From NCBI GenBank assembly GCA_019314105.1, contig JAFCZY010000099.1:1-6791 (forward strand): a DNA stretch of 6,791 nucleotides. Direction: 5' to 3'. Positions 4,998-6,791 of this stretch are shown here, piece after piece. The position numbers were made by a program, and so were the translations under genes. The notes below the pieces were generated by a model. That model had not been told where the DNA came from, did not search any database, and worked only from the letters and a program-made list of their open reading frames with translations. How positions within the stretch are numbered: position 1 is the first letter of the stretch; every line of letters begins with the position of its first letter. Origin of the DNA: Deltaproteobacteria bacterium. GTDB lineage: Bacteria; Desulfobacterota; Desulfobacteria; Desulfobacterales; Desulfobacteraceae.

Positions 4998-6791
4998 AGA
5001 CATTCAAAAAATCCTGATCATTGGGGCAGGACCGATTATTATCAGCCAGGCCTGTGAGTTTGACTATTCAGGCACCCAGGCCTGTAAAGCACTGAAAGAA
5101 GAAGGGTATGAAGTCATATTGATCAATTCAAATCCTGCCACGATCATGACCGACCCTGAAACTGCGGACAAAGTGTATATTGAACCGGTCACCGTTGAAA
5201 CCGTTATCAAGGTGATTGAAAAAGAAAGACCCGATGCCCTGCTGCCCACTCTGGGAGGGCAGACCGGTCTGAACACAGCTATTGAAGCAGCGAAAACAGG
5301 CATTCTCAAAAAATATAATGTTGAAATGATCGGGGCTTCCGAAAACGCCATTCATAAAGCTGAAGACCGTGAACTTTTCCGGGATGCCATGAATAAAATC
5401 GGCTTGAAAATTCCCAAAAGCGGGTTCGCCACCAATCTCCAGGAAGTGAAAGAGGTTTCAAGGCGCATCGGCTTTCCCATCATTGTCAGACCCAGCTTTA
5501 CCTTGGGGGGAACAGGTGGCGGCGTTGCTTATAATATGGAAGAAGTTATCCGCCTTTCAACAGCAGGGCTTGATGCCAGTCTCAATACCCAGGTCATGCT
5601 GGAAGAATCGGTGCTTGGATGGAAAGAATACGAGCTGGAAGTCATGCGGGATCATGCAGACAATGTGGTCATCGTCTGTTCCATTGAGAATGTGGATGCC
5701 ATGGGTGTCCATACGGGTGATTCCATCACGGTAGCCCCTGCTCAGACCCTTTCGGACAAGGAATACCAGAAACTTCGGGATGCTTCCATTGCTATTATGC
5801 GAGAAATTGGCGTGGATACAGGCGGATCAAATGTCCAGTTTGCCGTCAATCCGGAAAACGGGGATCTTATTGTGGTGGAGATGAATCCACGGGTCTCCAG
5901 AAGCTCCGCCCTGGCCTCCAAAGCCACGGGATTTCCCATTGCAAAAATTGCTGCCAAACTGGCAGTCGGCTATACTCTGGATGAAATTACCAATGATATC
6001 ACCGGTGAAACCCTTGCCTGTTTTGAACCCTCCATTGATTATTGCGTGGTGAAAATTCCCAGATGGACCTTTGAAAAATTTCCTGAAACAAAAGATATTC
6101 TGACAACAGCCATGAAATCCGTTGGGGAAACCATGTCCATTGGCAGAACATTTAAAGAGGCATTCCAAAAAGGCTTACGCTCCCTTGAAATCGGCCGGGC
6201 AGGGTTTGGGGCAGATGGAAAAGATCCGCTTTCCGGCAGTGTCAGCGGCAATGAATTAGAATACAAACTCTCCACACCCAATTCCCAGCGACTGTTCTAC
6301 ATAAAATATGCCATTGAACACGGCATGCCCATCACCATGATTTATGAAATGACCGGGATTGATCCCTGGTTCCTCAACCAGATGAAACAGATCGTGGATC
6401 TTGAAAAACAGATAACACTTGCTGGCAAAGACCTTCCCCGGGATCTTTTTGAAAAAGCTAAAAAATACGGGTTCTCAGATAAGCAGTTGGCACACCTTAC
6501 CAACCTGACAGACAAACAGATTGAGCAGACACGAAAAGACCTTGGCATTGTTCCGGTTTACAAGCTGGTGGATACCTGTGCCGCAGAATTCAGGGCAGCA
6601 ACGCCTTATTACTACTCCACCTATGAAACAGAATGCGAAGCAAGAGTATCTGACAGAAAAAAAGTTATTATCCTGGGTGGCGGTCCTAACAGAATTGGTC
6701 AAGGGATTGAATTTGACTATTGCTGTGTTCATGCCTCTTTTGCTCTGAAAGAAGAGGGGGTGGAATCCATCATGGTCAACTCCAACCCTGA
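4984..6791 (+). CDS. carB: Carbamoyl-phosphate synthetase, large subunit (cut by right edge)
   Basis: Makes carbamoyl phosphate from bicarbonate, ammonia (from CarA) and two ATP. The window holds 602 codons of about 1,070. It starts [20 protein letters not shown], the standard carB start. The first pre-ATP-grasp segment contains [20 protein letters not shown] and [12 protein letters not shown]. The carboxyphosphate ATP-grasp domain (about 128-335) contains [13 protein letters not shown] and [19 protein letters not shown]. By direct codon count Arg169, Gln285, Glu299 and Asn301 fall at the same numbers as in E. coli CarB, so this half is catalytically intact and free of indels up to there. The oligomerisation region (about 400-550) and the first part of the second synthetase half ([19 protein letters not shown]) follow. 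The second ATP-grasp and the allosteric C-terminal domain lie off the edge. The ATG is 14 nt upstream of the carA stop with no clear Shine-Dalgarno, implying translational coupling. Confidence 0.98.
   Translation, partial: MPKREDIQKILIIGAGPIIISQACEFDYSGTQACKALKEEGYEVILINSNPATIMTDPETADKVYIEPVTVETVIKVIEKERPDALLPTLGGQTGLNTAIEAAKTGILKKYNVEMIGASENAIHKAEDRELFRDAMNKIGLKIPKSGFATNLQEVKEVSRRIGFPIIVRPSFTLGGTGGGVAYNMEEVIRLSTAGLDASLNTQVMLEESVLGWKEYELEVMRDHADNVVIVCSIENVDAMGVHTGDSITVAPAQTLSDKEYQKLRDASIAIMREIGVDTGGSNVQFAVNPENGDLIVVEMNPRVSRSSALASKATGFPIAKIAAKLAVGYTLDEITNDITGETLACFEPSIDYCVVKIPRWTFEKFPETKDILTTAMKSVGETMSIGRTFKEAFQKGLRSLEIGRAGFGADGKDPLSGSVSGNELEYKLSTPNSQRLFYIKYAIEHGMPITMIYEMTGIDPWFLNQMKQIVDLEKQITLAGKDLPRDLFEKAKKYGFSDKQLAHLTNLTDKQIEQTRKDLGIVPVYKLVDTCAAEFRAATPYYYSTYETECEARVSDRKKVIILGGGPNRIGQGIEFDYCCVHASFALKEEGVESIMVNSNP

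Noticed and set aside
5064..6281. Minus-strand open frames under carB
   Set aside because: Shadows of the carB reading frame, which is conserved at every checked catalytic residue.
1..6791. A CRISPR array, insertion sequence, tRNA, toxin-antitoxin pair or novel defence system
   Set aside because: No spaced direct repeats, transposase motifs or terminal repeats, tRNA-like cloverleaf or unexplained gene cluster was seen. All long coding regions belong to well-known families.

Overview
The window is ordinary bacterial chromosome. Its two halves are transcribed away from each other. Codon and protein style are those of a Gram-negative, AcrB-type efflux-bearing bacterium. The general impression is deltaproteobacterial (Desulfobacterota), but that taxon call is an inference from residue-level familiarity and no search was run.

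Left half, minus strand, reading right to left: a TetR/AcrR-family regulator (3282-2653), a periplasmic adaptor lipoprotein of the AcrA/MexA type (2607-1252) and the N-terminal 417 residues of an AcrB/MexB-type RND drug-proton antiporter (1252 to beyond the left edge). The gaps are 45 nt and a 1-nt TGATG overlap, so this looks like one operon, with the regulator as first gene. A TTGACA-16-TATAGT promoter lies upstream of the regulator. Directly downstream of its -10 box is a perfect 15-bp inverted repeat containing two TGACGTCA palindromes, the natural candidate for the repressor's operator. No outer-membrane channel gene is visible; it may lie past the left edge or elsewhere.

Middle: a 572-nt AT-rich divergent intergenic region (3283-3854). 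I find no convincing gene in it, but it holds several inverted repeats: the operator, a hairpin-forming set at 3470-3510, a 14-bp palindrome at 3640-3653, and a CAGGTT/AACCTG/CAGGTT set in the putative carA leader.

Right half, plus strand: carA (complete, 380 aa) and carB (first 602 codons, cut by the right edge), overlapping by 14 nt. Together they encode glutamine-dependent carbamoyl-phosphate synthetase, which supplies arginine and pyrimidine synthesis. Catalytic residues are intact where visible.

I see no mobile element, CRISPR array, tRNA or rRNA, and nothing that amounts to a new system. The points most worth checking are the operator architecture, an 11-A tract inside the repressor gene, a 9-A tract at the start of the adaptor gene, and the paired repeats ahead of carA.
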